Positions 35,283 through 45,356 of a stretch of 64,000 bases of DNA are shown piece after piece. A program made the translations under genes and the position numbers. Numbering within the stretch: position 1 is the stretch's first letter; each line of letters begins with the position of its first letter. This stretch comes from Sphingopyxis macrogoltabida (GTDB lineage Bacteria > Pseudomonadota > Alphaproteobacteria > Sphingomonadales > Sphingomonadaceae). The notes under the pieces were generated by a model. The model was not told the origin of the DNA. It ran no database searches and saw only the letters and a program-made list of their open reading frames with translations. The stretch spans positions 1 through 64,000 of the forward strand of contig QFPJ01000005.1 of assembly GCA_003241685.1 (NCBI GenBank). The letters run 5' to 3'.

Positions 35283-35420
35283 GACCTTGTCCCTCGGCCG
35301 GCCGCTCCGCCCGCGCTCCGGCACCAATATCGGCGGCGAATGACATCGCCCGTCGCGCCGGGACGGGGGCAAGCCGTCCGCTGATCCGAAATCCCTTCCC
35401 CTTCCGCATAGTAGATGGGG

Positions 35421-35441
35421 GCCAGCGCGGTTTTCGCTGGC
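35421..35441. other. Hairpin in the leader of the giant surface-protein gene
   Basis: GCCAGCG (35421-35427) and CGCTGGC (35435-35441) form a perfect 7-bp stem around CGGTTTT, ending five bases before the GGGGAG ribosome site at 35446-35451. The ribosome site itself is free. It could be a leader structure or part of the nudC transcript end. A weaker GGACGG/CCGTCC hairpin lies at 35361-35379. Confidence 0.4.
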
Positions 35442-35459
35442 GATTGGGGAGTTTCCGGA

Positions 35460-38400
35460 ATGCGGAACGGCTTTAGGCGCGGATTTTCGCCTAATCGCTT
35501 GCTTGCGGGTCATTTGCCGCGTCTGGAAGCTATGGTTCGCGACCGCCGCGAGCAGCGCAAGGCCGCGCTGCGCCGATCGTCGATCCTCTCCAGCCGCCTG
35601 ACCGTCGAGGCGCTCGAGCCGCGCCTGCTGCTGTCGGCGGACGTGGCGCCGGTCCCCGACGGCGGTATAGTCCCGATCGATGCCGGCATCGCCGGTGTCG
35701 CCACCGATCAACCGGAGGTCGCGGTCGAGCAAGAATGGGACGGCGATACCGATGCGCCGCCGTCGCCTGCGGCCGTGGCGACGCAGGTCGGCGAATATGC
35801 GATCGATATCGAGGGACAGGAAAGCGTAACGGGCTTTTACGCCTTTGGCCCGACCGTGTTTGCGGACGGGCCGGCCGCGACGGGGGCGGATGCGGGGGCC
35901 AATGACGGCGCGGACATCATCGAACCCGAAAACGGCGCCCCGCCGCCGATGATGCTGTCGGGCGACATGCCGGTCTTCGACATGATGTCGTCGATGTCGA
36001 CGGAGCCTGCCGCCATCTTCGTGCCGCCGGTCAGTCGCGCGCTGAACGTCCCGGGTGCGACCGAAACCTTCACCTTCACGCTGACGGAGCCGCGGAAGCT
36101 TTATTTCGACTCGCTGACCGACCGCACCGACATCCATTGGACGCTGACCGGCCCCGCCGGCAAGATCGTGGATGCGCGTTTCTTCGGCCAATCGGATTCG
36201 CTCGATATTGCGGGGTCGAATGTTCTGGATCTGGCGGCGGGCGACTATCGGCTGGTCGTCGATGGGGTCGGGGACGCGATCGGCGCCTATGCCTTCCGCC
36301 TGCTCGACATCTCCAACGCGACGCACATCGATGTGGGCGCGCTGGTCACGGGCGGCAACGAAGGCCGGCTGACCGATTTCTACAGCTTCGACGCCGTGGC
36401 GGGCGAACGCTATTTCCTCGACCGCCGCGGCCTTGGCGGGGGGAATGCGACCTGGCGGCTGATCGGGCCCGATGGCGAATATGTTCGCGGTCCGGAAAGC
36501 TTCGACGATTCGGGTATCTTCACCCTCGCGCGCACCGGCGTCTACACCTTGGCGATCGAGGGGCGCGACAGCAACAGTGCGCCGATCGATTATAGTTTCA
36601 ACCTGTCGCGCGTGACCGACACCGAACAGGCGCTGACGATCGGCGAGACGGTGCGCGGCCGGGTCGACGGTCCGGGCAACAGCGTCACCTATGCGTTCGA
36701 CCTGGCGGCCGATACGAACCTGCTGTTCGACAGCCTGCTTCTGACCGGCAATCTGCACTGGACGCTCGTTGGCCCGCGCGGCACCGAAGTGAACAGCCGC
36801 TTCTTCTCCAGTTCCGATGGTTATAACGGCCCGCCGCAACTCAGGCTGGCGGCGGGCGCCTATCGGCTGACCGTGGCGGGTAACGGCGATTCGATCGGGG
36901 ATTTCGCGTTCGGCCTGCTCGATCCGGCCGCCGCGGCGGATGTGACGGGACTGGCGGAGTTCGGCGGAGCCGTCGGCGACGGCGGCGCGAGCGATTCGAT
37001 GCCGCACGGCGGGGGTGCCCCGATCGATTATTCGGCCATGCCGGGCGCCCAGAACCGGGGCTGGGACGTCAATCGTTTCGGCGAGTTGACGGTTCCCGAT
37101 TCCCCCGCGCTGCGCGGCGACGCGTTGACGCTGGAAGCCTGGATCAGTGCCGATAACCCGCTGGATGACGGCGCTTATCAGGGCATCTTGTTCAAGGGCA
37201 GCAGCACGTCGTGGAACGACGGCTATGGCCTGGTCCGGGTCGGCGGCGCGATTCGCTTTTATGTGAACGACTGGTCCAGCCTGTTCGTCGAGGCGGCGCT
37301 GCCCGCCGATCGGCAGTGGACGCACGTCGCCGCGACCTATGACGGGGCGGTCCTGCGGCTCTATCTGGACGGCGAGTTGGCGGCGGAGCAAGCCTATGCC
37401 GGCGCGATCGTGCACAGCCTGGCGCCGCTCGCGATCGGCGCCGCGCCGCAGGGCGATTATCGCTGGAACGGGGTGATCGACGAAGCGCGGGTCTGGAACG
37501 TCGCGCGGTCGGCGTCGGACATCGCGGCATCGGCGTCGACGCCGCTGACCGGCGACGAGACCGGACTGGTCGGTTATTGGCGGTTCGACGAGGCGACGGG
37601 GCGCGTGGCGGCCGACAGTTCGCCGAGCGGCGTGGCCGCGACCGGGACGGCGAGCGCGACCCAGACGCAGCTCTATCGCTTCACGGCCTCCCGCGGCGAA
37701 AGCTGGTATTTCGATATTCTGTCGCAGAGCGATTTCGGCGGAGCGCTCAGCGTCCGCGTGTACCGGCCCGACGGCATCCAGATGACCGGGCCGCAGAGTC
37801 TTTACGGCCTCAGCCTTTCCGATCTGCCGATGGACGGCGATTATGTGATCGCGGTCGAAGGTTCGATCTATAACGGAAGCGGCGCCAGCTTCGCGGCCCG
37901 CGTCGTCAAGGTCGCCGATGCGCTGCGTCCGATCGTGCCGGGGGCGCCGGTCACCGGCGAATATGACGTTGCCGAACGCACAGGCTTCACCTTCACCCTG
38001 ACGCAGCCGACGCGGCTGCTCTTCGATTCGCTCGCCGCCAATTTCGATCTGCACTGGACGCTGACCGGCCCGCGCGGGGTAGAGGTGAACCAGCGCACCT
38101 TCGCCTATTCGGACTCGTTCGACCTTGCGCCCAGCCTGTCTTCGCTGCTCGACCTGCCCGCGGGCGACTATACGCTGACGATCGGCGCCCATAATCCGGA
38201 CGGCAATTCCGCCTTTGCCTTTCGCCTGCTGGAACTCGCCGCGGGCACCGCCGTCGCGCTGGACAGCGACATCGCCGATCGCTTCGACACGGCGGGTGGA
38301 ACCCGGCTGTTTCACTTCACCGGCAATGCCGGGGACCAGCTGGCGATCGAACGTCTCGCCGGGGACTATGTCAATTTCTACAATGTCGGATGGCGGTTGT

Positions 38401-41400
38401 TCGACCCCTTCGGCCGTCCGCTCGGCTCGATCCGCTATCTGGAGAACAGCGAAGCGGTGACGCTGACCGCGACCGGCACCTACACGCTGGCAATCGAACC
38501 GAACGGTCAGTCGCCGTCTTTCGACTATGCGTTCCGCATCAACCAGATCGGCACCGTCCCGCTGCCCGACACGGCCGACGGGACGGCCTTCGCGATCGGC
38601 GATACGGTCAACGGCACGCTCGATACCGAAGGCGAGGCCGATCTCTATCGCTTCACGCTGACCGCGCCGCAGCGGCTTTATTTCGATTCGCTGACGTCCG
38701 ACACGTCGAAATATTGGAGCCTGTTCGGGCCGCAGGGTTTCGAAGTGACCAGCCGGGCGCTCGGCCGGTCCGACGGCACCGACTTCGGGGGGCATGTGGT
38801 CCTCGACCTGCCGGCGGGCGATTATCAGCTCCGCATCGACGGCAGCACCGGCGCCTATGGCTGGCGCCTGATCGACGTGGCGTCGGCCACGCCCCTGTCG
38901 CCGGGCAGCGCGGTCGTCGCGGGGCTCCTCGAACCGGCGCGCGCGAGCGCGATCTACGCCTTCACCGGCGCGGCGGGCGAAAAACTGTACTTCGACGCCC
39001 GCACCACCCTGGGAAGCGGCGGCACGATCCGGATCGTCGATCCGTTCGGACGGACGCTGCTCAACCCCGTGACCTTTGCCGATCGCGAAGTGACGCTGAC
39101 GGCCGGCGGCACCTATTTGCTGTTCGTGGAAGGGCGGGCGACCAATTCCGCCGCGAACGACGATTATTCCTTCGTCCTCAACCGGCCGCGCGATCCCGCG
39201 CCGCTCGATCTTGCCATGGGGCAGCGCGTCGAGGGCGAATTGCTGGGCGCGGGCGATGTCCAGCGCTATCGCTTCACCCTGTCCGACACGCGCCTGCTCG
39301 CCTTCGATTCGTTCACCAACAATAGCAATCTGACGTGGCGTCTCAGCGGACCGGGGTTCGACTACAGCGCGACGCTGCGCGCCTCCGACAGCTATGACCA
39401 GAGCGGCGGGCGCCCGCCGCTGTTGCTCTCTCCGGGCGAATATGAGCTGCTGATCGACGGCGCCCTCGCCAACATCGGCCCCTATGCCTTCCGGCTTCTC
39501 GATCTGGCCGCATCGGCCACGCCGATCGCCGGGACGGGGGAATCGGTCGCCGGCACGCTGACGCCCGCCACCGAAACCCACGCCTATGCGCTGGACCTGG
39601 CGGTGGGGGAGGCATTCGTCTTTGACGCGCGGCAGGCTCCGGGGTCGGGGTCGCTGCGCATCGTCGACGGCAACGGTCGCGAACTGACCACGGCGGTTTC
39701 GTTCGTCGACCGGACCTTCACCGCGCCGCAGGCCGGGCGCTATTATATCTTGATCGAAGGGCGCGTCACCGACACGGCGGCCAGCCGCCCCTATGAGTTC
39801 GCGGTGATCCGCACCGCCGATCCGCAGCCCGTCGCCATGCAACTCGGCGAAACGGTCAGCACGGCGATCGCGCGCCCGACCGAAGTCAACCGTTTCACCT
39901 TCACCCTGACCGAAAGCACGCGCGTCTATTTCGATTCGCTGACCGGCGATACCGGCCTGTCCTGGACGCTTAGCGGCGCGGTGGGCCCCATCGCGACGAA
40001 CAGCTTCTATTTCAGCGATTCGGGGGAAGCGACGTCGGACCGCGTCATCACGCTGGCGCCCGGCACCTATGAGATCGCGGTCAAGGGCGACAATTTCCGG
40101 ACCGGCCCCGCCAGCTTCCGCCTGCTCGACCTGGGGACGGCCGGCGACCTTCCCCTGGGACAGCCGGTTTCGGGCACGCTGGCGCCGGCGAACGAAACGG
40201 ACATGTTCCGCTTCGAAGCAGTCGCGGGCGATCGTTTCTATTTCCAGAATCTGATCGGCGTCGCCAACGCGAACTTCCGCATCATCGCGCCCAACGGACA
40301 GCAGACGCAGACGCCGGCCGGCCTTGGCGATCGCGAATTCACCGCCGACCAGACGGGGACCTATGTCATCCTGATCGAAGGCCGGTCCTGGGACACCGCG
40401 GCGTCGCGGGCCTATCGCTTCGCGCTGCATCGCGGCGGCGATGTGCTGACCGGCATCGATATCGACGGCAATCTGGCGCAGCCGGTGCTGACCCGGCCCG
40501 GCGTCATCGGCAACGCGCTGTCGATGACGACGCACGAACAGATTCAGGTGGCCGATCCCGCGCTGGACCTGCGCGGCGATCTGACGGTCGAATTCTGGCT
40601 CAACCCCGACCGCATGACCGACAGCTGGACGCCGCTGGTCTACAAGGACGGCGATATCGCCGGGCAGCGCGGCTATTCGATCTGGTACAACAGCAGCGGC
40701 TATATCCATCTGTCGACCATGCGCGGAACCGCGAACGACACGCTGGAAACCGCCAGCGGATCGGTGCCGCTCGGCCAGTGGACGCACGTCACCGCCGTGA
40801 TCGAACGCAGCACGGGCCAGATGCGCCTCTATCTGAACGGGGTGCTGGCCACGTCGCGCACGATCAGTACGGCGGCGCATAACGGCAGCGCGGACAAGCC
40901 GCTCCATATCGGGGCAGGTCCCGAACGGAACGACGCCTATCACAAGCTGGAGGGCGGCCTCGACGAACTCAGGATATGGGATCATGGCCGCTCCGCCGCC
41001 GACATCCTGGCCGATATGTTGAGTGGTGCGCCGGCGAACGACGACGGGCTCGTCCTGCACATGGATTTCGACACCGTCATCGACGGCCGCGTCGTCGAGC
41101 GCGTTTCGGGGGCGAATGTCCCGGTGCTGCGCGACCTGGCCGGGATCTCCGGCGTGATCGAGGGGCGGCTCGATACGCCGGGCGATACGCGCAGCTACAG
41201 CTTCACCCTCACCGAACCGCGGATGGTCGCGTTCGACGCGCTGCACGACAATAGCGCGATGACGGTGACCCTGACGGGACCGGGCGGGATCAATCACGTC
41301 CGCAACATGCGCAACGGCGAAAGCCAGCAGATCACGACATCGGCGATGCTGTTGCAGCCGGGCAGCTACACGATCACGGTGGACGGCAGCGGCACCGCGA

Positions 41401-44400
41401 CCGGCGCCTTCGCGTTCCGTTTCATCGACCTCGACAGTGCGCCGCTGCTCGACCGCAATGCCGCGGTGACGGGGCGCACCAGCGGATCGGCCGACAATCA
41501 GGCCTGGCGGATCGACGTGACGGCGGGCGACCGGCTGTTCATCGACCTTCAGCAATTCACCGAAGCGAGCAACCGCGCCAGTTTCCGCCTGCTCGACCCC
41601 TTCGGCCGCGAAGTCTATGGCCCGCTCGACGTCGGCGATTTCGACACCGGGCCGCTCGCCTTCACCGGCAGCTATACGCTGATCATGGAAACGCGCGCCT
41701 GGCTCTCGAACTGGCCGATCGACTATCGCCTTGCGGTCTACACCGTCCCCGATGGCGCGGCGGTGCCGATTCAGCTCGACGGGCCCAATCCGCAGCCCCC
41801 CGCGGTCATCGACGGCGTCACCGGAAATGCGCTCGCGCTGCGCGGCGTCGATTATGTCGAAATCGCCGATGGCGCGGCGGTCGATGTAACGCGCAGCGTC
41901 ACGGCGGAAGGCTGGTTCCGTTTCGATCGGGCCACCAACAGCTGGATGCCCGTCTTTTCCAAGGGTACGAACGCGACATCGCCCTATCGCCTGGCGGTCA
42001 ACGGCAACGGATCGGTCTGGGGTGCGGTGCGCGATGCGTCGGGCCTCGAAAGCGTTCAGAGCGCGGCCGGCGCGGTGCCTTTCGGCGAATGGGTGCATCT
42101 CGCGATGGTCGCGGACCGCGACGCCGGCACCCTGGTCCTGTATGTGAACGGCATCGCGCAGGCGACGCGGGCCATTCGCGCGAACGACAATGTGAACAGC
42201 GACGATCCGCTCTACATCGGCCATTATACCCAGGCCGATGGCAGCTACGGTCCGGTCGAAGGCGCGGTCGACAGTGTCCGCCTGTGGAACACCGCCCGCG
42301 GCGCGGCCGACATTCTGGCAGGCATGGCCGCGCCGCCGCCGGCCGGCACCGCTGGTCTCAACCTGGCGTTCGATTTCGAAAGCACCAGCCTTCCGGCGGG
42401 GGCCACCCTGCGCAGCGTCAACCCGAACGGCGTCACGGGCCGCATCGCGACGCCGGGTGCGGAGAACCGGTACAGCTTCACGCTGACCCAGGACACGCTG
42501 GCCTTGTTCGACAGCCTGACGTCGAACGGCGGCCTGCGCTGGCAACTGGCCGGTCCGCAGGGGCTTGTCGTCGACTGGCGCCGGTTCGACCAGTCCGACT
42601 CCTCGGCATTCAGCGGCAATCCGGTGCTGAAGCTTGGCGCCGGGGCCTATGTTCTGACGGTCGACGGAACGGGCGATGTGACCGGCGATTATAATTTCCG
42701 CCTGACCGATCTGGCCGGCGCCGCGCCGCTGCCGATGGGCAGCGCCGTCACCGCGGCGCTGACGCCGGCCAATGCGACCCGTGCCTATCGCTTTGCCGCC
42801 AATGCGGGGGAAAGCGTCTTCTTCGACGCCCTGTCGACCGAAAACGACGTGCGCTGGCGACTGGTCGATCCGTTCGGCAATCTGGTGTTCAACCAGACGA
42901 CGCTGACCGACATCAACGGGCAGCGGCTGGCCTTCACCGGCACCTATACGCTGCTGATCGAGGGCGTGGTGTCGCAGGGGACGGTGGCGGGCTACAGCTT
43001 TGCCGTGCACCCGATGACGGTGCAGGACGCGATGCTGACGATCGGCGATCGCGTCGATTCGACGATTTCGCGCCCCGGCGAAATCGACCGCTACAGCTTC
43101 ACGCTCGCCGATCGCACGCGGCTGCTGTTCGACAGCTTCACCCACGCCAGCGCGATCAACTGGACCTTGTCGGGACCCGGCGGCACGGTCGTTACCAATC
43201 GCCGGTTCGACCAGTCGGACGGGCTCGGCCTGTCCGCCAACCCGGTGCTGGACCTGTCGGCGGGCAGCTGGACGCTGACGATCGACGGGACGGGCGACGC
43301 CAGCGCCGCCTATGGTTTCCGCCTGCTCGAAATCGGGGAGGCCGAAGCGCTGGCGCCGTCGGGCACCTACAGCCGGGCGCTCGGCGAACAGGGCCGCGAA
43401 ACCGACATGTACCGCTTCGACGCGGTTGTGGGCATGCGGTTCGGCTTCGACCTGCTGTCGGGCGGCGGCGGCAACGCTCGCTGGCGGCTGATCGATCCTC
43501 TGGGCCAGGTCGTGTTCGGCCCGTCGGTGCCCGCGAACACCGGCCTGATGACGGCGGCGCTGGCGGGCACATACACCCTGCTCGTCGAGGGCTATACGGC
43601 GCAGGGCACCGACGTCGGCTACAGCTTCCGCTTCGACGTCCCCGCCCAACCCCCGGCGAATGGCGAAACCGGGCAGGATTTCGACGGCGCTGGCCTGCCC
43701 TATGCGCTGGTCAATCACAATGGCGCCGCCGCCCAGGTGCTGAACGCGGGCGGAAACGACTTCCTGCGCCTGACCGACGCGCTGAACGCCAATCCGCACA
43801 ACAGCGTCTTTTTCTCCGCGACAGGGGCGGGCCGGCAGGACAATGTGGACGTCGCGTTCGATTTCCGGGTCGAACCGCGCGCCGGGCAGGCGACGAACCC
43901 CGACGGCATCGCCTTCGCATGGCTGCCGGTGACGACCTATGGCGCGGGCGGGCCGGGTCCGATGATCCCGCGCAGCGCGTCGACCGGCCTGGAACCGAAT
44001 GTCGCCGGTGCGCTGGGCATCGGATTCGACAGCTTCGCCAACAGCGGCGAAGTCAATGCCAACCATGTTTCGATCCATTATAATGGGGTCAAGCTCGCCG
44101 ACATCGCCAACCCCGGCCTGACGATCGCCAGCGGCGACTGGACGCGGGCGCGCGTCCTGATGACGCGGACCGACGGCGGCACGTTGCTCACGGTGCAACT
44201 GACCGCCGAAGGCGGCGCAACGGTCACGGTGGTCAGCGACTATTTCATTCCCGGCATGGAACTGGAGGCGGGCCGCGTCGCGATCAGCGCGTCGCAGGGC
44301 ACGTCGACCGGCGATCAGGACATCGACAATCTGTCGGTGGCGATGACCGCGGCGGCCCAGCCGATTGTTCGGCGAAACGGTGAACGGTGCGATCGGCCGC

Positions 44401-45356
44401 GCCGGCGCGGTGAACCGTTATGCCTTCACCATCACCGAACCGACCGCGGTCGTGTTCGATTCGCTGACCAACAACAACCAGATGCGCTGGCAGATCAGCG
44501 GGCCGACGCAGACGGGGGCCGTGCGGTCCTTCACCGCGTCGGATTCATGGGAATTCGGCGGCAATCCGGTGATGATGCTGCAACCCGGCACCTATCAGAT
44601 CGCGATTTCGGCCAATGGCGCGTCGACGGGCAGTTACGGGTTCCGCCTGCTCGATCTGGCGGCGGCGAACGAGCTGACGCTGGGCGAACAGCGAAATGTC
44701 ACGCTCGACCCCGGCAATGCGACCCAATTGTTCGCGTTCGACGCGGTCGCGGGGCAAAGGCTCTATTTCGACCATCTGGGCGGCGCGACCGCGCCCTATT
44801 GGCGCCTGATCGACCCGCTGGGCAATATGGTGTTCGGCCCGGCATTTTCGGGCACCGACGTGGCCGAGCCGCTGTTGCCGCTGACAGGGCGCTACACGCT
44901 GATGATCGAAGGACGCGTGGCGGCAACCGCGCCGCAGACGCTGACCTTCCGGGTCGCGCCGATGACCGACCGGGATGCGGCGCTGACCCTGGGCGACGCG
45001 ACGCAGGGCACCATCGCGCTGCCCGGCGACCGCACGCGCTACAGCTTCACCCTGGCTCAGAACACGATGCTGCTGTTCGACAGCCTGACCAACAGCAACC
45101 AGTTCAACTGGACGCTGACGGGTCCGTCGGGCGTTGTCGACGGGCGCAATTTCAGCAACAGCGACGCCTATCAACGGGCCGACGCGACGCCCTTTTTCGC
45201 GGCGGCGGGCGATTATGTCCTGACCATCGCCGGCGCGGGGCAGGCCACCGGCGATTTCGCGTTCGCGCTGGCCGACGTCGCCGCCGCGACCCCGATGGCG
45301 CTGGACATGGTCATCAGCGACACGCTGGCGCCGGGGAACGGCACGCGCCTGTATAA
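35460..45356 (+). CDS. Giant LEPR-XLL repeat protein, N-terminal part (in frame only to about 44,366)
   Basis: The start of a giant cell-surface or secreted protein. The ATG at 35460 has GGGGAG 8 nt upstream; an ATG at 35415 lacks this. The N-terminus is basic (residues 1-50) and carries ALEPRLLLSAD at about 51-61, the LEPR-XLL segment found at the start of very large repetitive bacterial proteins. PPC-like repeats of paired beta modules follow, interleaved with three LamG domains and a lectin-like domain. Meaningful translation ends near 44,366 (about 2969 residues). The frame then runs on to 45356 as arginine-rich shadow, while the true repeat continues one frame over. The rest is annotated from 44368. 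No C-terminal secretion signal can be judged in this half. Confidence 0.88.
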   Translation: MRNGFRRGFSPNRLLAGHLPRLEAMVRDRREQRKAALRRSSILSSRLTVEALEPRLLLSADVAPVPDGGIVPIDAGIAGVATDQPEVAVEQEWDGDTDAPPSPAAVATQVGEYAIDIEGQESVTGFYAFGPTVFADGPAATGADAGANDGADIIEPENGAPPPMMLSGDMPVFDMMSSMSTEPAAIFVPPVSRALNVPGATETFTFTLTEPRKLYFDSLTDRTDIHWTLTGPAGKIVDARFFGQSDSLDIAGSNVLDLAAGDYRLVVDGVGDAIGAYAFRLLDISNATHIDVGALVTGGNEGRLTDFYSFDAVAGERYFLDRRGLGGGNATWRLIGPDGEYVRGPESFDDSGIFTLARTGVYTLAIEGRDSNSAPIDYSFNLSRVTDTEQALTIGETVRGRVDGPGNSVTYAFDLAADTNLLFDSLLLTGNLHWTLVGPRGTEVNSRFFSSSDGYNGPPQLRLAAGAYRLTVAGNGDSIGDFAFGLLDPAAAADVTGLAEFGGAVGDGGASDSMPHGGGAPIDYSAMPGAQNRGWDVNRFGELTVPDSPALRGDALTLEAWISADNPLDDGAYQGILFKGSSTSWNDGYGLVRVGGAIRFYVNDWSSLFVEAALPADRQWTHVAATYDGAVLRLYLDGELAAEQAYAGAIVHSLAPLAIGAAPQGDYRWNGVIDEARVWNVARSASDIAASASTPLTGDETGLVGYWRFDEATGRVAADSSPSGVAATGTASATQTQLYRFTASRGESWYFDILSQSDFGGALSVRVYRPDGIQMTGPQSLYGLSLSDLPMDGDYVIAVEGSIYNGSGASFAARVVKVADALRPIVPGAPVTGEYDVAERTGFTFTLTQPTRLLFDSLAANFDLHWTLTGPRGVEVNQRTFAYSDSFDLAPSLSSLLDLPAGDYTLTIGAHNPDGNSAFAFRLLELAAGTAVALDSDIADRFDTAGGTRLFHFTGNAGDQLAIERLAGDYVNFYNVGWRLFDPFGRPLGSIRYLENSEAVTLTATGTYTLAIEPNGQSPSFDYAFRINQIGTVPLPDTADGTAFAIGDTVNGTLDTEGEADLYRFTLTAPQRLYFDSLTSDTSKYWSLFGPQGFEVTSRALGRSDGTDFGGHVVLDLPAGDYQLRIDGSTGAYGWRLIDVASATPLSPGSAVVAGLLEPARASAIYAFTGAAGEKLYFDARTTLGSGGTIRIVDPFGRTLLNPVTFADREVTLTAGGTYLLFVEGRATNSAANDDYSFVLNRPRDPAPLDLAMGQRVEGELLGAGDVQRYRFTLSDTRLLAFDSFTNNSNLTWRLSGPGFDYSATLRASDSYDQSGGRPPLLLSPGEYELLIDGALANIGPYAFRLLDLAASATPIAGTGESVAGTLTPATETHAYALDLAVGEAFVFDARQAPGSGSLRIVDGNGRELTTAVSFVDRTFTAPQAGRYYILIEGRVTDTAASRPYEFAVIRTADPQPVAMQLGETVSTAIARPTEVNRFTFTLTESTRVYFDSLTGDTGLSWTLSGAVGPIATNSFYFSDSGEATSDRVITLAPGTYEIAVKGDNFRTGPASFRLLDLGTAGDLPLGQPVSGTLAPANETDMFRFEAVAGDRFYFQNLIGVANANFRIIAPNGQQTQTPAGLGDREFTADQTGTYVILIEGRSWDTAASRAYRFALHRGGDVLTGIDIDGNLAQPVLTRPGVIGNALSMTTHEQIQVADPALDLRGDLTVEFWLNPDRMTDSWTPLVYKDGDIAGQRGYSIWYNSSGYIHLSTMRGTANDTLETASGSVPLGQWTHVTAVIERSTGQMRLYLNGVLATSRTISTAAHNGSADKPLHIGAGPERNDAYHKLEGGLDELRIWDHGRSAADILADMLSGAPANDDGLVLHMDFDTVIDGRVVERVSGANVPVLRDLAGISGVIEGRLDTPGDTRSYSFTLTEPRMVAFDALHDNSAMTVTLTGPGGINHVRNMRNGESQQITTSAMLLQPGSYTITVDGSGTATGAFAFRFIDLDSAPLLDRNAAVTGRTSGSADNQAWRIDVTAGDRLFIDLQQFTEASNRASFRLLDPFGREVYGPLDVGDFDTGPLAFTGSYTLIMETRAWLSNWPIDYRLAVYTVPDGAAVPIQLDGPNPQPPAVIDGVTGNALALRGVDYVEIADGAAVDVTRSVTAEGWFRFDRATNSWMPVFSKGTNATSPYRLAVNGNGSVWGAVRDASGLESVQSAAGAVPFGEWVHLAMVADRDAGTLVLYVNGIAQATRAIRANDNVNSDDPLYIGHYTQADGSYGPVEGAVDSVRLWNTARGAADILAGMAAPPPAGTAGLNLAFDFESTSLPAGATLRSVNPNGVTGRIATPGAENRYSFTLTQDTLALFDSLTSNGGLRWQLAGPQGLVVDWRRFDQSDSSAFSGNPVLKLGAGAYVLTVDGTGDVTGDYNFRLTDLAGAAPLPMGSAVTAALTPANATRAYRFAANAGESVFFDALSTENDVRWRLVDPFGNLVFNQTTLTDINGQRLAFTGTYTLLIEGVVSQGTVAGYSFAVHPMTVQDAMLTIGDRVDSTISRPGEIDRYSFTLADRTRLLFDSFTHASAINWTLSGPGGTVVTNRRFDQSDGLGLSANPVLDLSAGSWTLTIDGTGDASAAYGFRLLEIGEAEALAPSGTYSRALGEQGRETDMYRFDAVVGMRFGFDLLSGGGGNARWRLIDPLGQVVFGPSVPANTGLMTAALAGTYTLLVEGYTAQGTDVGYSFRFDVPAQPPANGETGQDFDGAGLPYALVNHNGAAAQVLNAGGNDFLRLTDALNANPHNSVFFSATGAGRQDNVDVAFDFRVEPRAGQATNPDGIAFAWLPVTTYGAGGPGPMIPRSASTGLEPNVAGALGIGFDSFANSGEVNANHVSIHYNGVKLADIANPGLTIASGDWTRARVLMTRTDGGTLLTVQLTAEGGATVTVVSDYFIPGMELEAGRVAISASQGTSTGDQDIDNLSVAMTAAAQPIVRRNGERCDRPRRRGEPLCLHHHRTDRGRVRFADQQQPDALADQRADADGGRAVLHRVGFMGIRRQSGDDAATRHLSDRDFGQWRVDGQLRVPPARSGGGERADAGRTAKCHARPRQCDPIVRVRRGRGAKALFRPSGRRDRALLAPDRPAGQYGVRPGIFGHRRGRAAVAADRALHADDRRTRGGNRAADADLPGRADDRPGCGADPGRRDAGHHRAARRPHALQLHPGSEHDAAVRQPDQQQPVQLDADGSVGRCRRAQFQQQRRLSTGRRDALFRGGGRLCPDHRRRGAGHRRFRVRAGRRRRRDPDGAGHGHQRHAGAGERHAPV
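37070..37640 (+). other. LamG domain 1 of the giant protein
   Basis: A concanavalin-type beta sandwich: LRGDALTLEAWISAD, then QWTHVAATYDGAVLRLYLDG, then GVIDEARVWNVARS and ETGLVGYWRFDE. The family binds glycans or proteins. It is inserted between the second and third PPC-like units. Confidence 0.8.
40500..41085 (+). other. LamG domain 2 of the giant protein
   Basis: The same fold as domain 1: LRGDLTVEFWLNPDRM, QWTHVTAVIERSTGQMRLYL, GGLDELRIWDHGRSAADI and GLVLHMDFD. It follows the unit opening near 39890. Confidence 0.8.
41815..42390 (+). other. LamG domain 3 of the giant protein
   Basis: Seen: VTRSVTAEGWFRFDRATNSW, EWVHLAMVADRDAGTLVLYV, GAVDSVRLWNTARGAADI and GLNLAFDFE. It is closest to domain 2 in sequence, with a shared AADILA..M ending, so the two may be a duplication. 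Confidence 0.8.
43660..44355 (+). other. L-type-lectin-like domain of the giant protein
   Basis: The segment runs from QDFDGAGLPYALVNHNG through VDVAFDFRVEPRAG, NPDGIAFAWLPVTTYG and GALGIGFDSFANSG to QDIDNLSVAM. This resembles bacterial L-type lectin domains, where DGIAF and a GIGFDS strand carry the metal and sugar site. It ends a few residues before the frameshift. Confidence 0.65.
44364..44370 (+). other. Frameshift point in the giant gene
   Basis: Up to ATT (44364-44366) codons begin at positions divisible by three. From TTC (44368) onwards the repeat continues one base later (FGETVNGAIG, then RAGAVNRYAFTIT). The second frame has a TGA at 44344-44346, so it cannot be entered from upstream without a shift. 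The expected unit opening, hydrophobic-x-hydrophobic-G-E-T, fits a two-base deletion slightly better than a one-base insertion. No slippery heptamer is visible. Confidence 0.85.

Noticed and set aside
35361..35379. GGACGG/CCGTCC hairpin after nudC as an intrinsic terminator
   Set aside because: It has a short stem and no T tract; the downstream sequence is mixed.
35085..44198. A 3037-codon open frame on the minus strand opposite the giant gene
   Set aside because: Its translation is rich in Arg, Gln and His without domains, the usual shadow of high-GC sense codons. It has no ribosome site and runs across nudC and the giant gene.
44365..44482. An independent second gene starting at TTG 44365, GTG 44380 or ATG 44482
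   Set aside because: There is no convincing ribosome site, and the start would fall in the middle of a repeat unit that continues exactly from the first frame.
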